A stretch of DNA of 6,582 nucleotides from Paracoccaceae bacterium (GTDB taxonomy: Bacteria > Pseudomonadota > Alphaproteobacteria > Rhodobacterales > Rhodobacteraceae): positions 1 through 6,582 of the forward strand of contig WFUK01000262.1 of assembly GCA_015485015.1 (NCBI GenBank), written 5' to 3'. The translations under genes were made by a program, and so were the position numbers. This document shows positions 1-6,437 of the stretch, piece after piece. The notes beneath the pieces were generated by a model. The model ran no database searches and was not told the origin of the DNA. It was given only the letters and a program-made list of their open reading frames with translations. Every line of letters starts with the position of its first letter. Within the stretch, counting starts at the first letter, position 1.

Positions 1-740
1 AGGCGCGATACAATGCCATTCCCGTTTGCCAAGGTTGTGCTTCTTTGTTCAGGCATCGAATTGGCATGAACTCCAATATCGACTACTTTGACATGGCGTC
101 CTCGCGTGTAACTCGCACCGTTGCCAAGATAATGCCCCAGTTTTGGCTTTTGAAACGTCACGGTTAGTTTTGGCAATATGACACCGGCTTTACCAATCGC
201 ACGGCCACTGTCAGCGCATATTCCACTGGCAATGTCGATTGAAACCGATTTTGTCTGATCCTGTGGCGACTGACTATCATGCGCAAAAAATACCCACGGA
301 CCAAGGCTATCTGGCAATCCGCGACTAAGCCCAGTTCCAAATGCTGCATCAACAAAAAGATCATAGCGGGCGAAATACAGTTCGTCGCTTTGGGCGATTG
401 CTGAAGATTGTATTTCGCCCCCCACCTCCAACCACCGCTCCGCATTCACCTTCGCATCCGGCGGCAGTTTGTCCACCTCGCCGTAAAGAAAAACCTCCAC
501 CGCCCAGCCGCGCGCCTTTAGCAGCCGCGCGACCACAAAGCCGTCACCGCCGTTATTGCCGGGGCCGCAGAGGACCACGGCTTTTTGCGGGGTTTTGGCC
601 ATGTCGGGCCACTCTTGGAGGATGGCTTCGACCACGCCTGCGCCTGCGCGTTCCATCAGCTCAAGGCCGGTTACTTCGCCGCTTTCTATGGCGGCTTGCT
701 CGATGGCGCGCATTTGGGCGGCGGTGAGAAGTTCGGTCAT
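1..740 (-). CDS. nnr: Bifunctional NAD(P)H-hydrate repair enzyme Nnr, epimerase (YjeF_N) domain; 3' end outside window
   Basis: Cytosolic metabolite-repair enzyme. The YjeF N-terminal domain epimerises R- and S-NAD(P)HX; in most bacteria it is fused to an ADP-dependent dehydratase domain that restores NAD(P)H. The minus-strand frame is open from the ATG at 740-738 to the window edge (246 codons). Visible: TAAQMRAIEQ near residue 6, ELMERAG near 27, the nucleotide-binding loop GPGNNGGDG near 59-67, VDAAFGTGL near 130, and SIDIASGICADSG near 161-173, where the family usually has D-x-P-S-G, so the proline is replaced by alanine. VVDIGV near 222 closes the epimerase domain; the expected dehydratase domain lies outside the window. 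A GGAG (complement of 747-750) about 6 nt upstream supports the start. Base composition changes sharply inside the gene: roughly 63% GC at 421-740 and 49% at 1-420 by hand count. Identity is secure; bifunctionality is inferred. Confidence 0.93.
   Translation of the reverse strand, partial: MTELLTAAQMRAIEQAAIESGEVTGLELMERAGAGVVEAILQEWPDMAKTPQKAVVLCGPGNNGGDGFVVARLLKARGWAVEVFLYGEVDKLPPDAKVNAERWLEVGGEIQSSAIAQSDELYFARYDLFVDAAFGTGLSRGLPDSLGPWVFFAHDSQSPQDQTKSVSIDIASGICADSGRAIGKAGVILPKLTVTFQKPKLGHYLGNGASYTRGRHVKVVDIGVHANSMPEQRSTTLANGNGIVSR
368..420. repeat. Perfect 12-bp inverted repeat inside nnr
   Basis: GGGCGAAATACA at 368-379 is the exact reverse complement of TGTATTTCGCCC at 409-420, with 29 bp between. 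Both arms are coding (the protein reads GEIQ and LYFAR there). The outer edge at 420 coincides with the composition change in nnr. The arms could form a cruciform or an RNA hairpin. Whether they do anything is unknown. Confidence 0.9.
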
Positions 741-809
741 ATCAGGCTCCGGTTGTTTGGCGTATTAAACACGAAGTTTGGGGGGAGAGGAAGCCCGGCG
801 CGCGTGGTT

Positions 810-837
810 TTGACATTCCTTGCTGTTGTGATACGCT
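810..837 (+). promoter_or_regulatory. Candidate sigma-70 promoter for the 742-residue exported protein gene
   Basis: A perfect -35 hexamer TTGACA (810-815) is followed after 16 bp by TACGCT (832-837). The latter is preceded by TG at 829-830, giving an extended -10 pattern TGnTAnnnT. A start near 844 would leave a leader of about 38 nt before the ATG at 882. It lies in the 141-bp region between the divergent nnr and exported-protein genes. The -10 itself is weak (3 of 6), so this is a prediction from sequence only. I saw no comparably good promoter for nnr on the opposite strand. Confidence 0.45.
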
Positions 838-881
838 TATCGGCAACGAGTGTTTGACGATTTTTTCGGGGGCGCAACACA

Positions 882-3110
882 ATGAAACGCATCATCGCAT
901 CTGTTTTTTTATTGGCGTATTTTTTTTCAACCGCATCCGCTGAACCGGCCTTTTCGCCTGATTTCACCATAGACAATTCACAGATTGTGGTCGACCTTGA
1001 CGGGCTGGATCCGCAAAAACGGTATTGGGTCATTTTATTCGACCCGACCACGCAGGATATCTATCAAAGCCAGTATTTTTCCTATCAAACCGTTGGGGGC
1101 CTGCGTTCAACCTCTATTACGTTTGACCCTGTAAATGCAGAAAACCTTCGAGTCGGAGTATATTTTGCGCAAAGGGGCGCACCACAGATCGCTTATCTTG
1201 ATCTAAAGGCAGCAGCGGCAAGCCCAAACACCCAAGCCAACCCGACCCAGAATATCACCATAAAGTTCAAAGAGCCGACACCGATCATTTTACCAAATGG
1301 CCCTGTTATGCTGGAGATATCCGGCTTCACGCCGGGCGTTGGGTATATATTTCTGGTTTTTGATGCGGCTATCCAAACCCCGACCCAAGACAGGATGACG
1401 GATTATAAAGGATTTTCAACCTTGTTTGGAAACACCTCCACCATTGTCGGCGCGAATATCCGCCAGCCCGGCCGCTACAAATTCCAGGTCTATGAAGACC
1501 GCAGAGGCGCACCGCTGCTCGCGGAAACCGTTGCAACCGTTATCACCCGCGATGCCGCGCAATCCGCCACTCGCACCATTCCCGAACTCACCGCACAGGA
1601 TTTTTCATCCCTTGGGGTTCCCGAAGACAAGTTTCTTGACCGTTACACAGGAGAATGGCCGTGCGGGAGCCTGCAAGGCAACCCCTTTGTTCTGGATATA
1701 ACCCGTGTCACGGAAGGGTTCAACTACGCCGGTGGTTCGGGGCGTTACTATTTACTGAATGATCGTAACTCGATTATTTATTCCGGAGAGATTTCACTGG
1801 ACACGCTGGATCGCAGAGGTCGCACACTCAATCTGACCCTTTCTGGCGGCTATGATCAATTCAGGGCAGATGACAAGCTTGAATCCTGGTATCCCGGAAC
1901 TCAGGTCCGGGGCCAGTTTTCACCAAAATTTGACAGTGTCGATTTTAATTTCAGAGCGCAAAATTGTGAAGCCGTAACATTAAGCGCAATGGAAAACAGC
2001 CCAGCCCCCATGAAGCAACCACCCGCGCCGGGAACTTTCGAAGCCTATTGCGCGGATACAAGCTCCCTTTCGGGCGCATCAAGATGTATTGAAGCCGCGT
2101 TACTCCGAAATCAAAGTGAAAATGGCCGGCTGAACGATTTCAACCTCAGAGAATGGAAGCAGGAGAAACTATTCTTCTCGAACTGTCAGTCGCTTACCGA
2201 TGCGCTTTCGGATCTGACATCGACGATAACACGCGATTACTACGTCGAATTTGAACGAACACCCCGGGACTGCGCCGAGACCTTCGAGATTTTGGAGCCT
2301 CTGGGATATAAATATCCGGTTCCGGATGCCTGCCAAAATATTAACTCGGTTGAATCTGTCGGGCCTTGCATAAGCGGTATAGTGGATTTTCTGGAAACAC
2401 CGGCTCCCATTTTATCGCTGTTGAGGCGAGATGTCAGAAGTTGTCAAGTCGAGGGGGGAAGTCCGGGAAACCTGCAAAACCTGCTGGCCACTTATGTAAG
2501 ATTCGAGGGTGCATACTCGTCAAGGCGGGATAGCCAGTTTCGCGCCCGGGTTGACTGCACCTATTTTAACGAAGCCGCCGCCGCCGTGGGATTGATATCG
2601 GCCGAAGAACTGGATCGTCGAAAAAATGAAGCAGAATCACTACAGGCATACGCCAATTCGGATGAGCGCGCGGCGAGCCGCCCGAACCGGCTCGAGATGA
2701 TAAACGCGCTCGGTCGCGAGATTGCCCGCCAGTGCGATGCCGGTTTTCGGCTTTCACAATGGTTAGGCGGCCAAGCCCCGAGTGCCAATCCTTTATCCAT
2801 TTCTCTTTTCGAGTTTAACCCGACGGAGAAAACTTGTGAAATGCGCCTGAAATTGTCGAGCATTGCCGCGGCACCGGCTTATGTAATCTGGGCTGGTGGA
2901 TACGAAGACACAACCTGCAGTCCGGCACCCGGCGGTGGGTTTGATTGCAACGGAACTTTTCTGCTCGGTTTCAGCAGCAATGACACCAGGGCAGGGGCCG
3001 GCATGTTGGAAGCTTTACTCGGGCCGCGCCGAAGTAGCGCGCTTTCCGCTAGGTTTCGCCTCAATCGGAATACGAGCCAATGGGATGTCAGCAATATTTC
3101 TGCGCGGTAA
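882..3110 (+). CDS. Unrecognised exported multidomain protein with duplicated beta and four-cysteine modules
   Basis: 742 residues; I do not recognise the family. Residues 1-20 form a Sec signal peptide (K2, R3, hydrophobic run 4-15, cleavage after A-S-A at 18-20), with no lipobox cysteine, so a periplasmic or secreted soluble protein is likely. Mature regions: beta-repeat 1 (about 27-112) and beta-repeat 2 (about 124-222), which share G-x2-P-x3-Y then a hydrophobic strand ending FD, and VY-x3-RGAP; a beta-rich domain (about 253-370) opening with TGEWPCG and closing at C362; two related four-cysteine modules (about 388-476 and 482-571); a charged helical stretch (572-640); a C-terminal domain (about 641-742) with C652, C679 and C689. 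There are 14 cysteines, an even number, which suits disulfides in an oxidising compartment. GGGGG at 868-872, 9 nt before the ATG, is only a modest ribosome-binding site. Sampled lines are near 50% GC, below glnA and fdhD. The role is unknown; binding or scaffolding is more likely than catalysis because no catalytic motif is visible. Confidence 0.9.
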   Translation: MKRIIASVFLLAYFFSTASAEPAFSPDFTIDNSQIVVDLDGLDPQKRYWVILFDPTTQDIYQSQYFSYQTVGGLRSTSITFDPVNAENLRVGVYFAQRGAPQIAYLDLKAAAASPNTQANPTQNITIKFKEPTPIILPNGPVMLEISGFTPGVGYIFLVFDAAIQTPTQDRMTDYKGFSTLFGNTSTIVGANIRQPGRYKFQVYEDRRGAPLLAETVATVITRDAAQSATRTIPELTAQDFSSLGVPEDKFLDRYTGEWPCGSLQGNPFVLDITRVTEGFNYAGGSGRYYLLNDRNSIIYSGEISLDTLDRRGRTLNLTLSGGYDQFRADDKLESWYPGTQVRGQFSPKFDSVDFNFRAQNCEAVTLSAMENSPAPMKQPPAPGTFEAYCADTSSLSGASRCIEAALLRNQSENGRLNDFNLREWKQEKLFFSNCQSLTDALSDLTSTITRDYYVEFERTPRDCAETFEILEPLGYKYPVPDACQNINSVESVGPCISGIVDFLETPAPILSLLRRDVRSCQVEGGSPGNLQNLLATYVRFEGAYSSRRDSQFRARVDCTYFNEAAAAVGLISAEELDRRKNEAESLQAYANSDERAASRPNRLEMINALGREIARQCDAGFRLSQWLGGQAPSANPLSISLFEFNPTEKTCEMRLKLSSIAAAPAYVIWAGGYEDTTCSPAPGGGFDCNGTFLLGFSSNDTRAGAGMLEALLGPRRSSALSARFRLNRNTSQWDVSNISAR
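960..1547 (+). repeat. Tandem diverged beta-domain repeat in the exported protein
   Basis: Protein-level repeat, copy 1 about residues 27-112 and copy 2 about 124-222. GLDPQKRYWVILFD (41-54) aligns with GFTPGVGYIFLVFD (148-161), offset 107; VYFAQRGAP (93-101) aligns with VYEDRRGAP (203-211), offset 110. The nearly constant offset and alternating hydrophobic pattern suggest two Ig-like or similar beta-sandwich domains. The fold is inferred. Confidence 0.75.
2043..2594 (+). repeat. Tandem four-cysteine module in the exported protein
   Basis: Protein-level repeat. Module A (about residues 388-476) has C390, C402, C435 and C464; module B (about 482-571) has C484, C496, C521 and C559. In both, the first two cysteines are separated by exactly 11 residues and the second is followed by Ile and a hydrophobic helix. 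The third cysteine is followed by Gln, and the fourth by an aromatic-containing helix ending in Gly (DCAETFEILEPLG versus DCTYFNEAAAAVG). Spacing between the second, third and fourth cysteines differs (33/29 versus 25/38), so the copies are old or have loop changes. Confidence 0.7.
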
Positions 3111-3116
3111 CCGATA

Positions 3117-3130
3117 CCGGCCGCTGCCGG
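3117..3130 (+). terminator. Weak hairpin after the exported-protein gene, no T-tract
   Basis: CCGGC (3117-3121) pairs with GCCGG (3126-3130) around a 4-nt loop, beginning 7 nt after the TAA stop at 3108-3110. The 5-bp GC stem is not followed by a run of T, so as an intrinsic terminator it is poor. It may be a processing or pausing hairpin, or chance. Confidence 0.25.
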
Positions 3131-3159
3131 ACCACCTCGATATTTCATTGTGCTACAAA

Positions 3160-3630
<471 letters not shown>

Positions 3631-3655
3631 CATCGCCCTTTAGAGAGGAAAGACC

Positions 3656-5065
3656 ATGAGTGATATTCAAGCTGTTTTGGACAGCATCAAAGACAATGAC
3701 ATCGAGTATGTCGACATCCGTTTCACCGACCCGCGCGGGAAATTGCAGCATGTAACGCTGATCAATGACGAAGTGACCGCTGATTTCCTCGAGGAAGGCT
3801 TTATGTTTGACGGCTCCTCGATTGCGGGCTGGAAGAGCATTGACGAAAGCGATATGAAGCTGATCCCTGATTGCTCCAGCGCCTATATTGATCCGTTTTA
3901 GGCGGAAAAAACCCTGTGCTTGCATTGCTCTATCGTGGAGCCGGATACCGGCGAGGCCTATTCGCGCGATCCGCGCAGCACCGCCGAAAAGGCCGAGGCT
4001 TACCTGAAGGCTTCCGGCATTGGCGACACCGCCTATTTTGGCCCCGAGGCCGAGTTCTTCCTGTTTGACGATGTGCGCTTTAGCAACACCATGAACAAGG
4101 TGTCATTCGAGGTGGATGCGGCAGATGCGGCATGGAACACCGATACCCAATATGAAATGGGCAATATGGGCCACCGCCCCGGCGTTAAGGGCGGGTATTT
4201 TCCGGTTAACCCGACCGACGCAGCGCATGATATTCGCGGCGAAATGCTTTCCACCATGAAGCGTCTTGGCATGAAGGTTGACAAGCACCACCACGAGGTT
4301 GGCTCTTGCCAGCACGAGCTTGGTCTGGTGTTTGGCACGCTTGTGAAGCAGGCAGACGAGCTGCAAAAATACAAATATGTGATCCACAATGTGGCGCATG
4401 CCTACGGTAAATCCGCCACCTTTATGCCCAAGCCAATCGCTGGCGATAACGGCACGGGGATGCACGTGAATATGTCGATCTGGAAAGAGGGCAAGCCGCT
4501 TTTTGCTGGCGATAAATACGCGGACCTTTCCCAAGAAGCGCTATATTTCATTGGTGGTATCTTGAAGCACGCCAAAGCGCTGAACGCCTTCACCAACCCC
4601 TCGACCAACAGCTACAAGCGTCTGATCCCGGGCTTTGAAGCTCCGGTTCTGCGCGCCTATTCCGCCCGCAACCGCTCGGGCTGCGTGCGCATTCCTTGGG
4701 CTGAATCCCCCAAGGCCAAGCGCGTAGAGGCTCGTTTCCCCGATCCGGCTGCCAACCCATACCTGTGCTTTGCGGCGCTGCTTATGGCCGGTCTTGACGG
4801 CATCAAAAACAAGATCGACCCGGGTGAAGCGTCTGACAAAGATCTTTATGATCTGCCACCAGAAGAGCTGGCGGGCATTCCGACGGTTTGCGCCAGCCTG
4901 CGTGAAGCGCTTGAGGAGCTTGAGGCCGATAGTGACTTCCTGACGGCCGGTGATGTATTTACCAAGGACCAGATCGAGGGTTATATGGAGCTTAAGTGGG
5001 AAGAGGTTTATACCATGGAACACACGCCACACCCTGTTGAATACGGCATGTATTACAGCTGTTAA
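3656..5065 (+). pseudogene. glnA: Glutamine synthetase type I (GlnA) interrupted by an in-frame TAG at codon 82
   Basis: GlnA makes glutamine from glutamate, ammonia and ATP as a cytosolic dodecamer, the central ammonium-assimilation step. Counting the TAG as one residue, the frame encodes 469 residues, the same as E. coli GlnA, with no indel. Residues 1-81 hold the beta-grasp domain with signature FDGSSIAGWKSIDESDM (51-67). After the stop the same frame continues: GPEAEFF with metal-ligand glutamates E131 and E133, HHHEVGSCQ, the ATP-site signature [31 protein letters not shown] with its substrate arginines, RVEARFPDP, and the adenylylation tyrosine Y398 in [14 protein letters not shown] at 3644-3648, 7 nt before ATG 3656, supports the start. 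The TAG (3899-3901) falls between DPF and AEKT, where I recall Rhodobacterales GlnA having Tyr, one base away (TAT or TAC). As written the product is an 81-residue fragment; readthrough, a sequencing error and true loss remain open. Confidence 0.9.
3899..3901 (+). other. In-frame amber codon inside glnA
   Basis: TAG in frame with the ATG at 3656 (243 bases downstream, 81 codons). Downstream codons remain in the same frame for 387 conserved residues to the TAA at 5063-5065, so this is a substitution, not a frameshift. glnB immediately upstream uses TAG as its genuine stop, which argues against genome-wide reassignment. Confidence 0.95.
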
Positions 5066-5069
5066 TATA

Positions 5070-5090
5070 GGTGCGTGGGGACCACGCACC
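5070..5090 (+). terminator. Perfect 9-bp hairpin just after glnA
   Basis: GGTGCGTGG (5070-5078), loop GGA, CCACGCACC (5082-5090): a fully paired 9-bp stem starting 5 nt after the glnA stop. It has no T-tract of its own and lies 9 nt ahead of the intrinsic terminator. It may protect the mRNA 3' end, assist termination or block readthrough. The structure is certain in sequence; its role is inferred. Confidence 0.6.
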
Positions 5091-5098
5091 CTACATTC

Positions 5099-5125
5099 AG
5101 GCCTCCCGTTTGGGGGGCCTTTTTT
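5099..5125 (+). terminator. Intrinsic terminator of the glnB-glnA unit
   Basis: AGGCCTCCC (5099-5107), loop GTTT (5108-5111), GGGGGGCCT (5112-5120) form a 9-bp stem with one G-T pair, followed directly by T5120-T5125. This is a textbook rho-independent terminator, placed 34 nt after the glnA stop, and it separates the nitrogen genes from the tRNA gene. Confidence 0.92.
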
Positions 5126-5271
5126 ATGGAATGGCGACCATGGGTTTATCTACATATCGCCGGAAGGGATCAGGATGCGCCTGCACGCGGGTCAGGGCAT
5201 GGATTGTAGCCGTTTTTTCCAACCACACGGATAGAGGAAATGGGAAACTTTGGGGAGACCAATTTTTCCGC

Positions 5272-5300
5272 TTGCACACCAGCCTCGAAAACCGTAGTGA
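5272..5300 (+). promoter_or_regulatory. Candidate tRNA-Ser promoter
   Basis: TTGCAC (5272-5277) and TAGTGA (5295-5300) are 17 bp apart and would start transcription near 5307, just before the mature tRNA at 5311. The -10 is weak against the E. coli consensus, but the placement suits a tRNA promoter with almost no leader. The spacer contains the 12-base copy of the anticodon-arm sequence (5284-5295). The rest of 5126-5271, between the terminator and this site, holds no gene or structure I can support. Confidence 0.35.
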
Positions 5301-5310
5301 AAACGGCGTC

Positions 5311-5400
5311 GGAGAGGTGCCAGAGTGGTCGAATGGGGCGGTCTCGAAAACCGTTGAGCCTTCACGGGTTCCCAGGGTTCGAATCCCTGTCTCTCCGCCA
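5311..5400 (+). tRNA. tRNA-Ser(CGA)
   Basis: A 90-nt tRNA with long variable arm and encoded CCA (5398-5400). The acceptor stem GGAGAGG (5311-5317) pairs with TCTCTCC (5390-5396), including one G-T pair, with discriminator G5397. The anticodon stem GCGGT/ACCGT (5338-5342, 5350-5354) encloses loop CTCGAAA with anticodon CGA at 5345-5347, reading UCG. The variable arm at about 5356-5371 pairs GAGCC with GGTTC, and the T arm CAGGG-TTCGAAT-CCCTG spans 5373-5389. The long variable arm and the anticodon identify a class II serine tRNA. No T-run terminator follows directly. Confidence 0.96.
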
Positions 5401-5441
5401 GATTTCTCATCTTTCCACTAATTCACCACAGATATCTGGCC

Positions 5442-5455
5442 GCCATTCCAATGGC
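5442..5455. promoter_or_regulatory. 14-bp dyad GCCATT-CC-AATGGC upstream of fdhD
   Basis: GCCATT (5442-5447) and AATGGC (5450-5455) form a perfect inverted repeat with a 2-bp centre. The gap is too tight for a good hairpin, so it looks more like a protein-binding dyad. It lies about 105 bp before the fdhD start, in the 159-bp tRNA-fdhD spacer, which otherwise shows only the palindrome CCCATGGG at 5462-5469. No regulator can be named. Confidence 0.25.
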
Positions 5456-5559
5456 AAAATCCCCATGGGCACACCATAAAACGAATTACCAATTTACATG
5501 GGTAAGCCCTGTGGATACGGTTAAACCGACCTCGAAAACCCAAAATTCCGGATACCGCA

Positions 5560-6423
5560 ATGCCCCAGGCCCAGCCCTATATAATCGCGCCCTCCCTGCA
5601 TAATTCCCGCCTCACCCGCGCTGTATCGGGGCGGGATCAGCATGGCGAAATGCAGCAGATCAAGGTGGTCGAGGAGCGCCCGCTTACCATCTATCTCAAC
5701 AAGCAAGAAATCGTGACCGCGATGACCATTGGCGACTATCCGGAATACCTCGCCGTGGGCTATTTGCGCAATCAGGGCATGCTTTTGCATGATGACCGGA
5801 TCACCGGCATTGATTATGACGAAGAGGTCGAAGCCGTGATTGTCCGCACCGAGCGCGAGACCAATTACGAGGATAAGCTGAAGAAAAAGACCCGCACCTC
5901 GGGCTGTGCGGTTGGCACGGTATTTGGCGATATGATGGAGGGGCTGGAGGGGCTGATCCTGCCTGCCGCCGAGCTGCGCACCAGCTGGCTCTATGCGCTG
6001 GCGCAGCAGATCAATACCACCCCCAGCCTTTATCTTGAGGCGGGGGCCATTCATGGGTCGGTATTGTGCCACCAAGCCGCGCCGCTGGTCTATATGGAGG
6101 ATGTAGGGCGGCATAATGCTGTGGATAAAATCGCGGGATGGATGGTGATGGAACAGACAGAGGCAGCGGATAAAATCCTCTATACCACGGGTCGGTTAAC
6201 CTCGGAAATGGTGATCAAAACCGCGCTGATGGGCATTCCGGTGCTGGCCTCGCGCTCGGGCTTTACCGCTTGGGGGGTGGAAATCGCGCGGCAAGTGGGG
6301 CTGACATTGATCGGACGGCTGCGCGGCCAGCGCTTTATTTGCCTCAGCGGCGAAGAGCGCTTGATCCGGGACGCAGACCCGAGCAAAATCAAAACCGAAA
6401 GCAAGCGCGCGCGGCCATCATGA
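5560..6423 (+). CDS. fdhD: Formate dehydrogenase accessory sulfurtransferase FdhD
   Basis: FdhD passes sulfur from the desulfurase IscS to the molybdenum cofactor, which formate dehydrogenase needs for activity; it acts in the cytoplasm. The length of 287 residues suits the family. Visible: EERPLTIYLN near 38, TIGDYPEYLAVGYLRNQGM (56-74, the conserved GD-x2-E-x2-VGxL segment), TSGCAVGTVFGD (113-124) with C116 as candidate sulfur carrier, AIHGSVLC near 163, EDVGRHNAVDKIAG (180-193), LYTTGRLTSEMV near 207 and GIPVLASRSG near 225. The usual CxxC is reduced to the single C116 here, a variant I recall from alpha- and betaproteobacterial FdhD. The ATG at 5560 has only a weak ribosome-binding site (GGA at 5550-5552), but conserved sequence begins soon after and no better start is seen. 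The TGA stop overlaps or adjoins mobB, indicating one operon for Mo-cofactor maturation. Confidence 0.94.
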   Translation: MPQAQPYIIAPSLHNSRLTRAVSGRDQHGEMQQIKVVEERPLTIYLNKQEIVTAMTIGDYPEYLAVGYLRNQGMLLHDDRITGIDYDEEVEAVIVRTERETNYEDKLKKKTRTSGCAVGTVFGDMMEGLEGLILPAAELRTSWLYALAQQINTTPSLYLEAGAIHGSVLCHQAAPLVYMEDVGRHNAVDKIAGWMVMEQTEAADKILYTTGRLTSEMVIKTALMGIPVLASRSGFTAWGVEIARQVGLTLIGRLRGQRFICLSGEERLIRDADPSKIKTESKRARPS

Positions 6424-6437
6424 AAAGGCGACCACCG

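Larger units (their letters stand above)
5284..5540 (+). repeat. Copies of the tRNA anticodon-arm sequence on both sides of tRNA-Ser
   Basis: CTCGAAAACCGT occurs at 5284-5295 and again inside the tRNA at 5343-5354 (12 identical bases). CTCGAAAACC recurs at 5531-5540, just before fdhD. The two outer copies share CCTCGAAAACC (5283-5293 and 5530-5540). tRNA anticodon arms are common integrase crossover sites, so these may be attachment-site remnants. There is no integrase or cargo here, and coincidence is possible. Confidence 0.5.

Noticed and set aside
341..857. Plus-strand ORFs of 70-128 codons over the nnr 5' region
   Set aside because: They are antisense to nnr, with proline/arginine-rich low-complexity translations and no family motif; nnr on the other strand explains the sequence.
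3899..3901. UAG reassigned as a sense codon in this organism
   Set aside because: glnB ends in TAG at its canonical length of 112 residues, so UAG acts as a normal stop in the same transcript. The other complete protein-coding genes in the window end in TAA or TGA.
3920..5065. Independent shorter GS starting at TTG 3920
   Set aside because: It is the same frame as the upstream part of glnA, AGGCGG lies too far upstream (about 14 nt) for a good ribosome-binding site, and the product would lack the beta-grasp domain that completes the active site of the neighbouring subunit.
4541..5089. 182-codon minus-strand ORF opposite glnA
   Set aside because: It is a shadow of the conserved glnA frame, with no recognisable motif and no plausible ribosome-binding site.
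5345..5347. tRNA-Ser acting as an amber suppressor for the glnA TAG
   Set aside because: Serine amber suppressors do arise from tRNA-Ser(CGA), but the anticodon here is CGA, not CUA, so this gene as written reads UCG only.
5071..5479. Small ORFs across the terminator and tRNA-Ser
   Set aside because: Their reading frames run through the glnA terminator or tRNA sequence, and their translations derive from the tRNA.
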